Assembly: GCF_026241155.1 (NCBI RefSeq)
Contig: NZ_JAPFGP010000010.1
Location: forward strand, 163,114-227,113
Length of the DNA stretch: 64,000 bases
From: Paucibacter sp. PLA-PC-4
Lineage (GTDB): Bacteria > Pseudomonadota > Gammaproteobacteria > Burkholderiales > Burkholderiaceae_C
Direction: 5' to 3'
The position numbers were made by a program, and so were the translations under genes. The notes beneath the pieces were generated by a model, which worked only from the letters and a program-made list of their open reading frames with translations, had not been told where the DNA came from and did no database searches. Below, one piece after another: positions 17,827 through 25,734 of the stretch; the stretch's first letter is position 1; every line of letters starts with the position of its first letter.

Positions 17827-19782
17827 TCATAACCGCGGCCGGGCCCGCTCCAGCAGCCGTCGGCAGGCCTGCAACATCTGCTGATCGGCGGCGCTGTTGC
17901 CGCTGTCCATCAAGGGCAGCACCGCAGCCAGGGGATTGATCAGGCCCAGCAGCACGGCCGGCACCAGTCGACGCATCAGCGGCTGGGCCTGCAACTGCCA
18001 CTGAGGATCACCGAGGCTGCCGCTGATCTGCACCGGTGTGCGCAGCGACAGCGGACTGAAATCCTTTGGCGCCACCCGAAGGCGCAGATCCAGCTGCTCG
18101 CTGGCCAGCGACAGACGGCCCTCCATCCACAGCGTGGAGTCCTCGGTATCGAGCACCAGCGCGCGCGGCACGACCTGGCCCTCGGACACATCCAGATCGG
18201 CCAGCGCGCAATGCAGCGGCAGCGCGCTGTCGCCGCGCAACAGCAGGCCCAGGCCTTGCGCCAGATCGACCCCGGCAGCCTCGACGGCCAGGTGCGAGAT
18301 CGCGCCCTGCGACAACGTCGCACTCACGCGGCCGCGGGCACTTGCCAGAAATTCCGCGGTCGAGCGCCCCTGGCCGCTGAGCTTCAGCCGGCCGCGCATC
18401 TGGCCCGTGATCCAGCCCGGCTGGCCCGGAGCGCGGGTCTGACGTAGCCAATGCGCGAGGTCGACCTCGGCCCAGTTCAGCTCGGTCTGCCACAGTGCCA
18501 GCGCGGCGCGCCCGTCCAGGTTGATCAAGCCGCTTAGGCGACCATGCGAGGTGCCGGCCTGCAGATCCCGCAAGCTCAGCACCCCGTCCTGCAGCAGCAG
18601 CCGTGCCCGGGCCGGCGCCAGCGTGTCCGCCAGTGCGCTTCCGAGCTCGATGCGTTGCAGATCGATGCTCACATCGGCATCCATCGCACGCAGCGAGGGC
18701 AGATCGAATTGTCGCCTGGGCAACACACGATGATCTCCGGCTACGCGGGGGCTGGGCTCGGCCGGCACGCCGATGGCCGGCCCTAGATCGGCCAGCCACA
18801 AGCTCTCGCCGCCGAGGCGGCCACTCAGGGCCGGACGCCCGCCCGCGCTCGCCTCCTTCAGCTCGAAGCTGCCGTCCAAGCGGCTGCGACCCAGCCGGGC
18901 TTGCACAACCTCGACCTGCCAGCGCTGGCCCTCACGTGCCAGGCGACCCTTGAATCTGAACGCAGCGGTACTGGGCAGGGTCAGGCCCAGCGCATCGCCA
19001 ATGGCCGACAGCGAAGGCCCGGCGAGCCGGTAGTTTCCGGCCAGGCCTTGCAGGCCCAGCAGCTCGCGCAGCGAGCCCTCGAAGTCCAGCGCCGTCGCGC
19101 CTGCGCGCAGCTGCAGGCGCAGCGGCACGGCGCTATCGCCAGCATTGATCCAGGGAAGCGGCGAGGCCGTATCCAGCCAGGCTTGCAGGGGGCGCCCCAG
19201 ATACTCGCCATGGGCAGTAGCAAAGAGGCCACCATCGCGGCCGTCCCTATCGGCAAGCGCAAAGTCGATCACTGCGCTGAGTCGGCGCGGCAGGTCATTC
19301 AGCACGATTCGGCCGCCGCCAAGACGTAACGCTTCGAACTGAAGCAAGGCGGCGCCCTCCCCGGATTGCGGCCCGGTCTGCATCGCCCAGCTGGCACGCC
19401 CCTGAGGGTCGCGCCACAGATCGAGATCGGCCGAACGGGCCTGCAGCGAACGCACGCGCAGGCTACCGCTGCCGCGCCAGTCCCACAGGTCAAAGTAGCG
19501 CAAACGCAACTCCACCGCTTGGGCGCGCAGTGTCGGCGTCTGCGACCGCCAGGCCGGGCCGCCAATCAGCAGCTGGTCGGCCCGCAGACGCAGGCCGCCA
19601 AGCAGGCGCAGCTGCAGCACGCCCTCACCCTCAGTGGCCGACGCGAAACGGACTTCACGGCCCAGGCGCTGCGAGAGCGTCTGGGCCAGCGGAGCGGCCA
19701 GCCAGGGCCAGCCCAGGCTCTCGCCGATGGCAAAGCCGCCCAGACACAGGGCCAGACCGATCACAGTCAGGCGCAGCTTCAT
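17827..19782 (-). CDS. AsmA family protein
   Basis: A 651-residue protein with an N-terminal membrane anchor (LTVIGLALCLGGFAIGESLG), followed by the long beta-rich repeating body of AsmA-like proteins. The C-terminal AsmA_2 features are clear: GRLKLSGQGRSTAEFLASARGRVSATLSQGAI and LSLRTPVQISGSLGDPQ. AsmA-like proteins are thought to form grooved bridges that carry phospholipid between the inner and outer membranes. It is convergent with the gene before it and ends in LLERARPRL. Confidence 0.88.
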   Translation of the reverse strand: MKLRLTVIGLALCLGGFAIGESLGWPWLAAPLAQTLSQRLGREVRFASATEGEGVLQLRLLGGLRLRADQLLIGGPAWRSQTPTLRAQAVELRLRYFDLWDWRGSGSLRVRSLQARSADLDLWRDPQGRASWAMQTGPQSGEGAALLQFEALRLGGGRIVLNDLPRRLSAVIDFALADRDGRDGGLFATAHGEYLGRPLQAWLDTASPLPWINAGDSAVPLRLQLRAGATALDFEGSLRELLGLQGLAGNYRLAGPSLSAIGDALGLTLPSTAAFRFKGRLAREGQRWQVEVVQARLGRSRLDGSFELKEASAGGRPALSGRLGGESLWLADLGPAIGVPAEPSPRVAGDHRVLPRRQFDLPSLRAMDADVSIDLQRIELGSALADTLAPARARLLLQDGVLSLRDLQAGTSHGRLSGLINLDGRAALALWQTELNWAEVDLAHWLRQTRAPGQPGWITGQMRGRLKLSGQGRSTAEFLASARGRVSATLSQGAISHLAVEAAGVDLAQGLGLLLRGDSALPLHCALADLDVSEGQVVPRALVLDTEDSTLWMEGRLSLASEQLDLRLRVAPKDFSPLSLRTPVQISGSLGDPQWQLQAQPLMRRLVPAVLLGLINPLAAVLPLMDSGNSAADQQMLQACRRLLERARPRL

Positions 19783-19810
19783 CTAAGTCCGATCGGAAGA
19801 TGGTGCGTGC

Positions 19811-19849
19811 TAAAAAAAAGCCACCCGGCGCGTTTTCGCGACGGGTGGC
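19811..19849 (-). terminator. Rho-independent terminator after the BON gene at 19873
   Basis: On the minus strand GCCACCCG pairs with CGGGTGGC around a short CGCG-flanked loop and is followed by a run of eight T. It lies 24 bases past the stop of the BON-domain gene and separates it from the AsmA gene. Confidence 0.88.
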
Positions 19850-19872
19850 CGAGGCTGCGGTCCCTTGGGGGC

Positions 19873-20193
19873 TCAGGAGCGCACAGACAACTCGTTCTTG
19901 ACCTGCTTGACGCCGCTGACGCCGCGCGCCAACGACTCGGCCATCGCACGCTCGTTCTGGCTCTTCGCAAAGCCAGACAGCATCACAGTGCCATTGAGCG
20001 TCTCGACGCTGATCGCAGCCGCGTCGACCTGCTTGCTCTCGACAAACTTCGCCTTCACCGCCGTCGTGATGGCCGAGTCATCGATGTAGGCGCCCACCGT
20101 GGACTGGCCACGACTGACGGCGCAGCCCTGCAGGGCCACCAGGGACAGCGCAGTTGCCAATGAAATAACGATTGCACGAGTAGACATGATCAT
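19873..20193 (-). CDS. BON-domain lipoprotein (short)
   Basis: A 106-residue protein with a lipoprotein signal (LSLVALQGCA) and a single BON domain (DDSAITTAVKAKFVESKQV ... TVMLSGFAKSQNERAMAESLA ... VKQVKNELSV). The ATG at 20193 has AAGGAG seven bases upstream, so MIMSTRA is preferred to the start six bases later. It is the second BON protein within 4 kb and heads away from the first. Likely envelope or osmotic stress role, periplasmic and lipid-anchored. Confidence 0.88.
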   Translation of the reverse strand: MIMSTRAIVISLATALSLVALQGCAVSRGQSTVGAYIDDSAITTAVKAKFVESKQVDAAAISVETLNGTVMLSGFAKSQNERAMAESLARGVSGVKQVKNELSVRS

Positions 20194-20211
20194 GAGAGAT
20201 CTCCTTAAGTT

Positions 20212-20364
20212 TTATTGCTGAACCGGCGGCTGGGTGACAGCCTCGGTCGTGTCGTACAGAAACGGAAACGCCACTTCGTAGCCGAGTTCGAGAGCGGCCG
20301 CATCGACCGGCTCGAGCGGTGCCTGCGGGGCCCACAGGGCTTGAGGGAAATCACTGAAACTCAT
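20212..20364 (-). CDS. Small hypothetical protein
   Basis: A 50-residue frame starts at the ATG at 20364, which has a near-perfect AGGAGG five bases upstream, and ends 18 bases before the BON start. The sequence (MSFSDFPQALWAPQAPLEP...) is acidic and Pro-rich with no family I recognise. The strong ribosome site and the tight position between two envelope genes argue that it is translated. Confidence 0.5.
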   Translation of the reverse strand: MSFSDFPQALWAPQAPLEPVDAAALELGYEVAFPFLYDTTEAVTQPPVQQ

Positions 20365-20415
20365 CCGATCCTCCTGTTGCGGTGGGCCTTGCAGCGGCCT
20401 TGGACTGGCCAAGCC

Positions 20416-20643
20416 TTACTTCTTCTTGCTCAACTCGTTGCCGATGGCACCGCCGACTACCGCGCCGCCGACGGTGCCCACGGTGCTGCCGCCAGTCGCA
20501 GCCGCACCGACCACACCGCCGACCACCGCACCGACCGCGGTATTGGCCTCGCGCTTGCTCATCCCGGCACAGGCGCTGAGGCTGAGCGCCAGCGTGGCGA
20601 TTGCCAGAGTGGAGATAAGGCCGTGTCTATTGATTTTGTTCAT
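20416..20643 (-). CDS. Glycine-zipper small lipoprotein
   Basis: A 75-residue lipoprotein (signal ending LSLSACAG) with a Gly-zipper body, NTAVGAVVGGVVGAAATGGS and GTVGGAVVGGAIGNELSKKK, like the C-terminal part of OmpA-type YMGG/SlyB proteins. It starts the run 20643 to 19873 of three minus-strand small envelope genes, which could be one transcript ended by the terminator at 19811. Confidence 0.82.
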   Translation of the reverse strand: MNKINRHGLISTLAIATLALSLSACAGMSKREANTAVGAVVGGVVGAAATGGSTVGTVGGAVVGGAIGNELSKKK

Positions 20644-20842
20644 GCTTGACTCCTATGAGGGATGTCGGCAGTGTGCGCGGCGCAGTCGTCGGCAAGAATC
20701 AGCCAAGCTCGCGAAGCCCTGTCAGACAGCACCGACACGTCACATGCCGCCCTCGCCTGCAAGCACCCATCTCGGCACGATGCAGGGAAAACCCGCAAAA
20801 TCACGGGCAAACCACAACCGGCCGGTACCCCCCAAGCCATCA

Positions 20843-21526
20843 ATGGACAGACTCACCGCTCCCTCCGCCACACCACAAGCCAGCCTGCCGGGCTCCAGAT
20901 GGCTGACCCTGCCCGCCCCGCTGCTGGCCGCCCTGTTGGCCGTGCTGCTGTGGCTGAGCTTGGCACCGGCCCAGGTCATGCATGTGATGCGTGAGGGCGG
21001 CCCGATCGAGGGCATGACCGAGATCCTCTACTTCGTGCTGGCTGCCGTGCTGTGGCTGAGTCCACGTGCGGCGGGCGAGTGGCGCACAACATTGACGCTG
21101 TCAGTGATGCTGGCGGCGGCCGGCGCGCGCGAGATGGACCTGCACAAGTACTGGACCGGCACCAGCGTGCTCAAGGTCAGCTTCTATCTGCGCGACGCGC
21201 CGCTGCATCAGAAGATCGTCGCCTTCGTGATCCTGGCGCTGATCGCTGCGGCCGCCATCCACCTACTGCGCCAGCATGGCAAGGTGCTGTGGCAGCGCCT
21301 GAAGGCGCGCGAGCCGGTCGCCTGCAGCATTGCGCTGTTCTTCATCACGATGGCCATCAGCAAGGTGCTGGACCGCTCGATCAACGTGCTGGCCGAGGAC
21401 TTCGGCATCGCCAGCTCGGCCTCGGTGCTTGCCCTGGTGTCGGCGCTGGAAGAGACGGTGGAGTTGGCCCTGCCGGTGATGGCCGGCCTGGCACGCTGGC
21501 AGTATCTGCGGCTCAGAAACGCTTAG
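20843..21526 (+). CDS. Integral membrane protein of unknown function
   Basis: A 227-residue protein with about six hydrophobic helices and the motifs REGGPIEGMTEILYFVLA and AGAREMDLHKYWTG in the first loops. I recognise no named family. The ATG at 20843 is chosen because the membrane core begins soon after; further in-frame starts exist upstream. It lies 11 bases ahead of the QseB-like regulator and reads with it, so it may be an accessory sensor or a membrane enzyme of that signalling unit. Confidence 0.7.
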   Translation: MDRLTAPSATPQASLPGSRWLTLPAPLLAALLAVLLWLSLAPAQVMHVMREGGPIEGMTEILYFVLAAVLWLSPRAAGEWRTTLTLSVMLAAAGAREMDLHKYWTGTSVLKVSFYLRDAPLHQKIVAFVILALIAAAAIHLLRQHGKVLWQRLKAREPVACSIALFFITMAISKVLDRSINVLAEDFGIASSASVLALVSALEETVELALPVMAGLARWQYLRLRNA

Positions 21527-21537
21527 CATCGCCATCC

Positions 21538-22212
21538 ATGCGCCTCCTCGTTGTTGAAGATGATGCCCAGCTGGGCGATGCGCTGGCCTGTGGCCTGCGC
21601 CAGCTGGGCCATGCGGTCGACTGGTTCCAGGACGGCGCCAGCGCCGGCGCCGCGCTGGCCGGCGCGCCCTATGACGCGATGGTGCTGGACCTGGGCCTGC
21701 CCGGCGGCGATGGCATGCAGTGGCTGGCGCGCTGGCGCGCCAGTGGGCTGGTGTTGCCGGTGCTGATACTGACGGCGCGCGACGCGGTCGAGCAACGCAT
21801 TGCCGGGCTGGATGCCGGCGCCGACGACTATTTGGTCAAGCCGATCACGATAGACGAGCTGGCCGCGCGGCTGCGTGCGATGCTGCGGCGCTCCGCCGGC
21901 CGGGCCCAATCGGTCTGGCAGCACGGTGCGCTGGCCTATGACCCGGCCACCAAGCAAGTGCGCTGGCGCGGCCAGCCAGTGGAGCTGACCGGGCGCGAGA
22001 TGGCGCTGCTGGAGGTCTTGATGGCCCATCCGCAGCGCGTGCTCAGCAAAGAACATCTGAAAGACAAGCTCTACGACTGGAGCGGCGGCGAGCCCGAGGG
22101 CAACGCGCTGGAGGTACATATCCACCATCTGCGTCGCAAGATCGACCCGGCCATCGTGCGCACGGTGCGCGGCGTCGGTTATGCGCTTGGCCCTGCCGAG
22201 GAGATCCCATGA
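21538..22212 (+). CDS. OmpR-family response regulator, QseB/PmrA-like
   Basis: A 224-residue regulator. The receiver has VVEDD at residues 6-10, the phospho-Asp in VLDLGLPGGDG (about 51) and Lys in DDYLVKPI. A winged helix-turn-helix follows, with VELTGREMALLEVLMAHPQRVLSKE and EVHIHHLRRKID, the recognition-helix pattern of the QseB/PmrA/TctD branch. It overlaps the kinase gene by four bases. Regulators of this branch bind tandem TTAA half-sites five bases apart; exactly such a site stands at 27912, ahead of the operon that converges on this gene pair. Confidence 0.92.
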   Translation: MRLLVVEDDAQLGDALACGLRQLGHAVDWFQDGASAGAALAGAPYDAMVLDLGLPGGDGMQWLARWRASGLVLPVLILTARDAVEQRIAGLDAGADDYLVKPITIDELAARLRAMLRRSAGRAQSVWQHGALAYDPATKQVRWRGQPVELTGREMALLEVLMAHPQRVLSKEHLKDKLYDWSGGEPEGNALEVHIHHLRRKIDPAIVRTVRGVGYALGPAEEIP

Positions 22213-23546
22213 GCTTGCAGCGGCGGCTGCTTCTCTACCTGCTGATGTGTGCGCCGCTGGTCTGGGGCGTGGCGCTGTTCATCTCGGTGGATCGGGCCCG
22301 GCATGAAGTGAACGAGCTCTTCGACACCGAGATGATACGGCTGGCCCGCCAGGTCCAGGCCACGCTGAGTTCGACCCAGCAGGGCGAGCGGGTGCCCACC
22401 GCACCAGCACAAGGCGCGGCAGATGCCGGTGAGGCGGACGTGCGCGATCTGGCCATCGCCGTCTGGGACTCCGCCGGCCAGTTGCTGCTGTCCGACCGCG
22501 AGGGCGTGCAGCTGCCGCGCCGTGCCGAGGCGGCGGGTTTTGTCGACCTGACGCTGGAGGCCGAGCCCTGGCGGGTCTACTACCTGCAATCGGCCGGAGG
22601 CCAATGGCTGGTGGCGGCCGGGCAGAAAGCCTACGAACGCGACGAGCTGGTATTCGATCTGACCGCCAGCCAGCTCGGGCCATGGCTGCTGGTGCTGCCG
22701 GTGCTGCTGCTGGCGATGGCCTGGGCGGTGCGCCGGGCGCTGGCCCCGGTGCACCAACTCACCGCCGAGCTCCAAGGCCGCGGCCCGAATGATTTGCAAC
22801 CAGTGCCGCAAAGCCATGCGCCGGCCGAGCTCAAGCCGCTGGTGGGGGCGATGAACGGCCTGTTCGAACGCATCGACACGATGCTGGCGCGCGAGCGCCG
22901 CTTCACCGCCGATGCGGCCCATGAGCTGCGCACGCCGCTGGCGGTGCTGCGTGCGCAATGGGATGTCGTGCGGCGCTCGGCCAGTGTCGAGGAGCGCGCC
23001 GGCGCCGAGGCCAAGCTGGGCGCCGGGCTGGAGCGCATGGACCGCCTGGTCACGCAGATGCTGGCGCTCTCGCGCCTGGAGGCCAGCGCCGGGCTGGGCC
23101 ACAGCAGCGAGCTACGCTGGACAGCCATCGTCGAGCAGGTGATCAGCGACTGCCTGCCACTGGCCGAGCGCCGGCGCATCGAGCTGGCCTGCGACTGGCC
23201 GGCACCGGGCGAGCATGCGCTGCCCTTGCTGGGCGACGAGCAGCTGATGATGGTGCTGCTGCGCAATCTGCTGGACAACGCCGTGCGCTACGCGCCCCCG
23301 GGCACCACGGCCACGCTGCGCTTCGAGCCCGGGCGGCTGAGCGTCGAGAATGCAGGCGAACCGCTGACGGCAGAACAGCTGGCGCGCCTGGGCGAGCGCT
23401 TTCACCGCAGCGAGGGTCAGGCGGAAAGCGGCAGCGGCCTGGGCCTGTCCATCGCCCAGCGCATCGCCGCGTTGCACCGGCTGAAGCTCGAGTTCGGCGC
23501 TGGCGCCGCTGGGCGCGGCTTCCGGGCCGTGCTGAGCCGGGCTTAG
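22209..23546 (+). CDS. QseC-like sensor histidine kinase
   Basis: A 445-residue kinase with a first helix (residues 7-26), a periplasmic 2CSK_N-type sensor (27-155) containing AVWDSAGQLLLSD and EPWRVYYLQ, and a second helix (157-174). A short linker leads to the HisKA box RRFTADAAHELRTPLAVL with His at about 238, then the HATPase domain (LLRNLLDNAVRYAPPG, GSGLGLSIAQRIA). The architecture is that of QseC/TctE/PmrB. Its stop overlaps tail to tail, by four bases, the last gene of the acyl operon on the other strand. Confidence 0.92.
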   Translation: MSLQRRLLLYLLMCAPLVWGVALFISVDRARHEVNELFDTEMIRLARQVQATLSSTQQGERVPTAPAQGAADAGEADVRDLAIAVWDSAGQLLLSDREGVQLPRRAEAAGFVDLTLEAEPWRVYYLQSAGGQWLVAAGQKAYERDELVFDLTASQLGPWLLVLPVLLLAMAWAVRRALAPVHQLTAELQGRGPNDLQPVPQSHAPAELKPLVGAMNGLFERIDTMLARERRFTADAAHELRTPLAVLRAQWDVVRRSASVEERAGAEAKLGAGLERMDRLVTQMLALSRLEASAGLGHSSELRWTAIVEQVISDCLPLAERRRIELACDWPAPGEHALPLLGDEQLMMVLLRNLLDNAVRYAPPGTTATLRFEPGRLSVENAGEPLTAEQLARLGERFHRSEGQAESGSGLGLSIAQRIAALHRLKLEFGAGAAGRGFRAVLSRA

Positions 23547-24187
23547 CGGGACTTGGTCTTCTCGAGCAAGGCCCGCACCTCCTCGCGCCGGCCGGTGTCG
23601 GCGATCTGGCGGCCGGGCCTGGCCGGCGCCTGCAGAGCGCGTTCCAGATAGGCCTGCGCCTCGGCCGGCTGCTTGGTCTCGATCAGGTATTCGGCATAAA
23701 AGAAGTTCGGGTCTATGCCCTTGGGGTTCAGCGCCAGCGCCTTTTGCAGCAGCTCGCGCGCCTTGGCCTTGTCGCCAAAGGCGATCGGCCAGCCAGGCAC
23801 CTTGTAGTACAGCACGCCCAGGCTGTTATAGGCCGAGCCCTCCAGCGCACTGCCGTCGATCTGGATCGCCGATTCATACAGCGCCTTGGCCTGCTTGACC
23901 AGGCCCAGCGCGCCGAGGCCGCCCTTCTCGCCTGCCCAGGAGCTGACGACGATACCCTCCCAGACCAGCGGCTCGCTGCGGCCGGCAAAACTCTCGCTGA
24001 GCTTGTGAGCCTTGGCGGCCAGGGCCTCGAAGCGCTTCTCGCGCTCGGCCGCGGGGGTCTGGTAGCGGATCACCTCCCAGTCATGCTGGATCTCGGTGAC
24101 GGCGTCGTCGACACCGGCGGCCTGGGCCCCCAGCGCACCGAAGAGGGCAAAGGCAAGCAGCGTGTTCAGGTGCAAAGAAGTCTTCAT
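23543..24187 (-). CDS. Exported TPR protein (TatT-like), last gene of the acyl operon
   Basis: A 214-residue protein with a Sec signal (LLAFALFGALGAQAAG) and TPR-like helix pairs: VKQAKALYESAIQIDGSALEGSAYNSLGVLYY, KARELLQKALALNPKGIDPNFFYAEYL and EAQAYLERALQAPARP. The arrangement resembles TatT-type periplasmic TPR proteins. It lies 13 bases after the SDR gene, so it probably belongs to the same transcript. Being periplasmic, it could scaffold or handle the product of the four cytosolic enzymes upstream; this is inference. Confidence 0.8.
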   Translation of the reverse strand: MKTSLHLNTLLAFALFGALGAQAAGVDDAVTEIQHDWEVIRYQTPAAEREKRFEALAAKAHKLSESFAGRSEPLVWEGIVVSSWAGEKGGLGALGLVKQAKALYESAIQIDGSALEGSAYNSLGVLYYKVPGWPIAFGDKAKARELLQKALALNPKGIDPNFFYAEYLIETKQPAEAQAYLERALQAPARPGRQIADTGRREEVRALLEKTKSR

Positions 24188-24200
24188 GGATTTGTCCTTG

Positions 24201-25034
24201 TCAGCAAGCGAGAGTCGCGGGGGCGCCGTCCGCGGAAGGTTGCAGGGGCGGCAGGCTGCGGCGGTGTTTGGTGAAGGCGCCGTCCAGCACGGGGCCGGCC
24301 AGGCCGTTGAGCCGCACCGCCAGGGATTCGGGAAAGCCGATGAAGCGCTCGGCGCCCTCGCTCTGCAGCAGGCGCAGCAAGGCATGGGCGACCCGCTCGG
24401 GTGCGTCCATCGCGGTGCCGGTGGCGCGGTTATAGGCTTGCACGCCGGCGTTGTTGAACTCGGTGCGGGTGCTGCGCGGGCCCAGGTACTGCACCCGCAC
24501 CCGGCTGTCGCCCAGCTCGCGGCGCAACGCCTCAGCAAAGCCGCGCAGGCCGAACTTACTGGCGCTGTAAGCACTGAAACCCGGCAGGCCCAGCCCGCCC
24601 AGCGCTGAGCCGATGCAGATGATTTGCGCGCGCCGCTGGCAGCGCAGGTGCGGCAGCAGGGCCTGGCTCAGCAGCATCGGTGCGAGCAAATTGAGGTCCA
24701 GCAACTGTCGTATCGCGGCGGGCTCCAAGGTCTCGAGCCGGCCGAAGCTGGGCGCGCCGGCACCATGGACAAGCACATTGCAACCCCAATCGGCCGCGAC
24801 CTCGGCCAGCGGCCGCAGACGCTCGGCCTGGGCCAGATCGGTGGCCACCCAGCGCAGCCGCGCAGGCTCGACGCCATGGCGCTGACCCAGCTCATGGACC
24901 TGGGCGGCCAGCTTGGCCGGCGAGCGGCCCACCAGCAACAGCGAGGCGCCGGCCTGCAGCAGGCTGTCGGCCACCGCGCGGCCGATACCGCCGCTGGCCC
25001 CGGTCAGCAGCACACGGGCTTGAGCGGCCTTCAT
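24201..25034 (-). CDS. Short-chain dehydrogenase/reductase
   Basis: A 277-residue SDR with the NADP-binding LLTGASGGIGRAV at residues 9-21, the NAG-like loop VLVHGAGAPSFG, the catalytic IGSALGGLGLPGFSAYSASK (Ser, Tyr-x3-Lys) and the post-active-site segment LRRELGDSRVRVQYLGPRSTRTEF. It is of the classical type seen in ketoacyl or aldehyde reduction. Its start overlaps the stop of the diiron-enzyme gene by four bases, so the two are coupled. Confidence 0.9.
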   Translation of the reverse strand: MKAAQARVLLTGASGGIGRAVADSLLQAGASLLLVGRSPAKLAAQVHELGQRHGVEPARLRWVATDLAQAERLRPLAEVAADWGCNVLVHGAGAPSFGRLETLEPAAIRQLLDLNLLAPMLLSQALLPHLRCQRRAQIICIGSALGGLGLPGFSAYSASKFGLRGFAEALRRELGDSRVRVQYLGPRSTRTEFNNAGVQAYNRATGTAMDAPERVAHALLRLLQSEGAERFIGFPESLAVRLNGLAGPVLDGAFTKHRRSLPPLQPSADGAPATLAC

Positions 25035-25708
25035 GCCAGGACCTCGGCGGCTTGCGACTTGGGCAGCGGCAGGCTGCGAAACACATCGCCGTAAAGACGA
25101 AAGAACACGCGCGCCGCATGGACGATGTCGGCCTGGTCACGCGGGTCCTCGATCTGCGCCATCAACAGCTCAAAGTGCTGGATGTGCTCCTTGTCCAGCG
25201 TGCCGTGCGAGCGCAGATAGCTAAAGGCGGCATCGGGCAGGCCCAGCGGCTTCTGGATCTGGTCGGCCGCCATCAGAGCCAGCGAGACACTGGTGCCCTC
25301 CAGCACCAGCACCATGCCGAAAAAACCCAGCGGATTGACACGGGCGATAGTGTCGTAGGCATAGGCCACCATCAGCTCGGTGGCCGCGCCGGGCTTGCCG
25401 TGGCGCACCGCCTCGGCGTCACCGCCGCAGGCTCTGATGTCGTTGAGTATCCATTCATCATGGCCCTGCTCTTCCTCGATGTACTCGTCCAGCGGCCCTT
25501 CCAGCCAGCGGTTGCGCTCGGGCAGCGCGGCCTTGCAGGCGTGCAGCAGCGCCACCGTGTGGCGCACATGGTGGTAGGCCTCGGTCAGGAAGGCGATGTA
25601 GCTGGGCAGCGAGACCTCGCCGCGCAGGCAACCCTGAATGATGGGCGTGCCGAGCAGGGCCTGCCGGGCATCGGAAGTCTGGGCCAGCAGCTGGGTATGG
25701 AAAGACAT
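25031..25708 (-). CDS. Heme-oxygenase-like diiron enzyme (iron-containing redox enzyme / TenA-like)
   Basis: A 225-residue all-helical protein. The visible acidic/His pattern fits the heme-oxygenase-like diiron oxidase fold (UndA, CADD and BesC relatives): E43 in LTEAYHH, E80-x2-H83 in EEEQGHDEW, E137 in LVLEG, and H168-x3-D172-x2-H175 in SHGTLDKEH. Such enzymes use O2 on fatty acids, amino acids or aromatic substrates. The ATG at 25708 has AAGGAG nine bases upstream; the TTG at 25717 is too close to it. It lies between an acyl-activating ligase and an SDR, so an oxidation or C-C cleavage of an activated acyl chain is plausible. A TenA-type hydrolase is less likely given the metal-ligand pattern. 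Confidence 0.8.
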   Translation of the reverse strand: MSFHTQLLAQTSDARQALLGTPIIQGCLRGEVSLPSYIAFLTEAYHHVRHTVALLHACKAALPERNRWLEGPLDEYIEEEQGHDEWILNDIRACGGDAEAVRHGKPGAATELMVAYAYDTIARVNPLGFFGMVLVLEGTSVSLALMAADQIQKPLGLPDAAFSYLRSHGTLDKEHIQHFELLMAQIEDPRDQADIVHAARVFFRLYGDVFRSLPLPKSQAAEVLA

Positions 25709-25734
25709 CGGTGACAACTCCTTGAAGCGATGGA